Shown: positions 62,035 through 64,000 of the stretch, piece by piece
Layout: each line of letters begins with the position of its first letter
Numbering within the stretch: position 1 is the first letter of the stretch
NCBI RefSeq assembly: GCF_002288635.1
Contig: NZ_NRSW01000001.1
Span: forward strand, 181,086-245,085
Origin: Mucilaginibacter sp. MD40
GTDB taxonomy: Bacteria > Bacteroidota > Bacteroidia > Sphingobacteriales > Sphingobacteriaceae
Reading direction: 5' to 3'
DNA length: 64,000 nt
Program-made: the position numbers and the translations under genes
Notes under the pieces: generated by a model
What the model was told of the DNA's origin: nothing
The model's input: only the letters and a program-made list of their open reading frames with translations
Databases searched by the model: none

Positions 62035-64000
62035 ATGAATAGACTACTATTACTCACTTTTTTACTTTTTAACGCGGCCATTGTTGCAGCACAAAACAGA
62101 ACGGTTACCGGTACGGTAACTGCAGCTGCCGACAAAGGCATATTGCCCGGCGTAAGCGTACGCGTGAAAGAAGCGCAGGCGGGCACCGTTACCGATGCTA
62201 ATGGTAAATACACCATTAGTGTGCCTGCAAATGGCGCCACACTGGTTTTCTCATTTGTTGGCTTTGCCTCACAGGAGGTACCTATTAACGGCCGCAGCAC
62301 AATTAACGTAGCCCTTGGCGAAAGCAGCCAGCAACTGGGCGAAGTTATCGTAACGGCATTGGGTATTTCGCGCCAGGAGAAATCATTGGGTTATGCAGCC
62401 CAGCAGATCAAAGGCGAAAACCTGACCATGACCCGCCAGCCCGATTTTAATACCGCTCTTGCCGGTAAAGTGGCCGGTGTGCAATTGTTGGGTGGTTCGG
62501 GTGCTAAATTTGGTGCCTCAACCATACGTATCCGTGGTATTAACTCATTACAGGGTGGTAATCCTATCTACGTAGTTAACGGCGTTGTTACTGATCCTAA
62601 CGCTATTAATAATGATGACGTGGAATCACTTACCGTGTTGAAGGGCCCTGCCGCGACTGCACTGTATGGCCAGCGCGCTTCTGAAGGCGCCGTGGTAATT
62701 ACCCTTAAGAAAGGATCAAAAAAAGGCATTGGCGTTACCGTAAACCAAACCACCACGCTTGAGCGTGTTTACACCCTGCCTAAATACCAAAACGAATACG
62801 GTGGCGGTACCAGCCAGGATTGGAATGTTTACAACTACCAGGCCGGCGACCCCGAATACCTGAAAGGTTTCAACGGCATTAAGTATTACGATTATTCTGT
62901 TGATGAGAGCTGGGGCCCTAAAATGGATGGCACCCTGTATGCTCCGTGGTATTTCTGGGATCCGTCAAACCCGGGCTTTGGTAAACTAAAACCTTTTGTT
63001 GCGCAGCCTAACAACATCCGCGATTTTTACCAAACCGGTGTTACAACCAACAACAACGTATCTTTCTCAAAAGGGGGCGATGATTACAATACCCGTATCT
63101 CATACACCAACTTAAACCGTACCGGTGTAAGCCCTAACACCAAGCAAAGGCGTAACAACCTTAGCTTTAATGGCGATGTTAAACTAACCTCTAAATTAAC
63201 GGTTAGCGCCAACATCAACGTTTTCCAGGAAAATTTAAAGAATGTACCTGCAGAAGGCTACGGTACGCAAACATCAGGCTCATTTAACCAGTGGTTCCAC
63301 CGCGATATTGAGATGAACCAATTGAAAAACTATCGCAGGCCTGATGGTACTTATACTACCTGGAACATTACCGCCCCTACGGACCTTACCCCAAAATTCT
63401 GGGATAACCCGTATACCGAGGCTTACGTAAATACTGCTGAGGCCAACAACAACAGGCTTTACGGTAACGTAACCGCGTCATACAACATCCGTAAGGATCT
63501 TAAATTCTCGATCATCGCGCGTGGTGATTATTTAAACCGCGATGCCAACAGTCGTGTAGGTTCATACACCATTAACCCTGATGCCTACAATGAAGACAGC
63601 TACCAGTACAAAGAGTACAATTATGTGGCATCTTTAGAGTACGATCACATGTTTGGTAAAGACCTTTCTTTCCGTGCGGGCGCCTTTGCCGAATCAAGGG
63701 AAGACGTTACTAAATATCTATCATCAGGAACCAATGGTGGTTTATCAGTACCTGAGTTATATACCGTAGGAAACTCGTTAGACCGCCCAAGCACCACTTC
63801 TATCCACTCTACTAAAGTGGTGAACAGCGCTTACGGTTACACCTCATTTGGTTATAAACAGTTCCTGTACCTCGACCTGAACATCCGCAACGACGTATCT
63901 TCGGCCCTGCCAACTAACCATAATTCTTACTGGTATGGTGGCGCGTCTGGTTCATTCGTGTTTACAGAGTCTGGGCTTATCCCTAAAAACGATGTGCTTA
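62035..64000 (+). CDS. SusC/RagA-family TonB-linked outer-membrane protein, 3' end outside the window
   Basis: 655 codons are visible and the frame is open to the window end. An AGGAG 8 nt before the ATG is a rare clear Shine-Dalgarno. Signal peptide (LLLLTFLLFNAAIVAAQ), then a carboxypeptidase-D-like domain (about 22-95) with 'GTVTAAADKGILPGVSV' and 'TVTDANGKYTI', then a plug domain with the SusC markers 'LGYAAQQIKGENL' (about 120), 'TALAGKVAGVQLLGG' and 'IRIRGINSLQGGNPIYVVNGVV'. The barrel region follows. These proteins pair with SusD lipoproteins to import glycans or peptides. The expected susD gene would lie beyond the window. Confidence 0.95.
   Translation, partial: MNRLLLLTFLLFNAAIVAAQNRTVTGTVTAAADKGILPGVSVRVKEAQAGTVTDANGKYTISVPANGATLVFSFVGFASQEVPINGRSTINVALGESSQQLGEVIVTALGISRQEKSLGYAAQQIKGENLTMTRQPDFNTALAGKVAGVQLLGGSGAKFGASTIRIRGINSLQGGNPIYVVNGVVTDPNAINNDDVESLTVLKGPAATALYGQRASEGAVVITLKKGSKKGIGVTVNQTTTLERVYTLPKYQNEYGGGTSQDWNVYNYQAGDPEYLKGFNGIKYYDYSVDESWGPKMDGTLYAPWYFWDPSNPGFGKLKPFVAQPNNIRDFYQTGVTTNNNVSFSKGGDDYNTRISYTNLNRTGVSPNTKQRRNNLSFNGDVKLTSKLTVSANINVFQENLKNVPAEGYGTQTSGSFNQWFHRDIEMNQLKNYRRPDGTYTTWNITAPTDLTPKFWDNPYTEAYVNTAEANNNRLYGNVTASYNIRKDLKFSIIARGDYLNRDANSRVGSYTINPDAYNEDSYQYKEYNYVASLEYDHMFGKDLSFRAGAFAESREDVTKYLSSGTNGGLSVPELYTVGNSLDRPSTTSIHSTKVVNSAYGYTSFGYKQFLYLDLNIRNDVSSALPTNHNSYWYGGASGSFVFTESGLIPKNDVL

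Noticed and set aside
62016..62042. Eight-codon ORF overlapping the SusC start as a definite leader peptide
   Set aside because: It is too short to support on its own. The direct repeat TATGAATAG could arise by chance, so it is mentioned only as part of the leader.
1..64000. CRISPR arrays, tRNA/rRNA genes, IS transposases, prophage genes
   Set aside because: Reading the whole window revealed no regular spacer-repeat pattern, cloverleaf with a CCA-proximal T-arm, transposase motif or phage structural gene.

Overview
The window comes from a member of the Bacteroidota, most likely family Sphingobacteriaceae (Mucilaginibacter/Pedobacter type). Supporting evidence is a SusC/RagA-type TonB-linked outer-membrane protein, a type IX secretion CHU_C/type B C-terminal domain, bacillithiol synthesis by BshA, a DPP IV-type S9 peptidase, LytS/LytTR signalling, many small Sec lipoproteins, and promoters of the Bacteroidota TTG-N19-20-TAnnTTTG form in place of -35/-10 boxes. 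The genus is inferred. I saw no rRNA, tRNA, CRISPR array, IS transposase or prophage.

Layout. 1-2.8 kb: rightward operon (DCC-family membrane remnant, TIGR01777 epimerase, SRPBCC membrane protein, DUF5519). 2.8-11.4 kb: leftward envelope genes (S9 peptidase, PAP2 phosphatase, TonB siderophore-type receptor, cupin, BamA-like barrel, DUF3108-like). 11.5-13.3 kb: LytS/LytTR pair. 13.3-31.2 kb: mostly housekeeping (ansA, tatD, two FKBP isomerases, nrnA, ndk, DUF721-recF, SIMPL, bshA, lactonase, rluB-type synthase, lytic transglycosylase, and a 1127-aa GH18-deacetylase-GT2 trimodular protein). 31.2-37.9 kb: a short Cys-rich membrane protein, then an amide-ligase cluster (two ATP-grasp proteins, a GCS2/YbdK carboxylate-amine ligase, a class I glutamine amidotransferase, two esterases) whose intergenic gaps each hold a different palindromic or tandem repeat. 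38-43.3 kb: an SDR/DUF2867 protein, a small lipoprotein, a lone AT-rich TIR-domain gene and typA. 43.4-52.8 kb: surface block (two tectonin-repeat lipoproteins, a flippase, two methyltransferases, a glycosyltransferase and a 1180-aa type IX secreted adhesin-like protein). 53-57.6 kb: transporters, a lipoprotein and the recO-dgkA operon. 57.7-61.5 kb: a fused IcmF-type acyl-CoA mutase. 62.0-64.0 kb: the start of a SusC gene behind a structured 447-bp leader.

The most striking object is inside the mutase gene. A 466-bp element (58912-59377) with 36-bp terminal inverted repeats (33/36 identical), each end itself a hairpin, sits in frame and adds about 155 residues encoding a complete-looking DUF559 (Vsr/PD-(D/E)xK-like) endonuclease domain with no methionine of its own. 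A 79-bp solo element built from the same end sequence lies at 33688-33766 in the amide-ligase cluster. Together they suggest a protein-invading palindromic element family that carries a nuclease domain, comparable in habit to Rickettsia palindromic elements or homing endonucleases but without intein splice motifs.

Secondary leads are the amide-ligase cluster itself, the solitary TIR gene, and two promoter-leader-terminator arrangements (upstream of SusC and at 52.9-53.0 kb) that look like small RNAs or attenuators.
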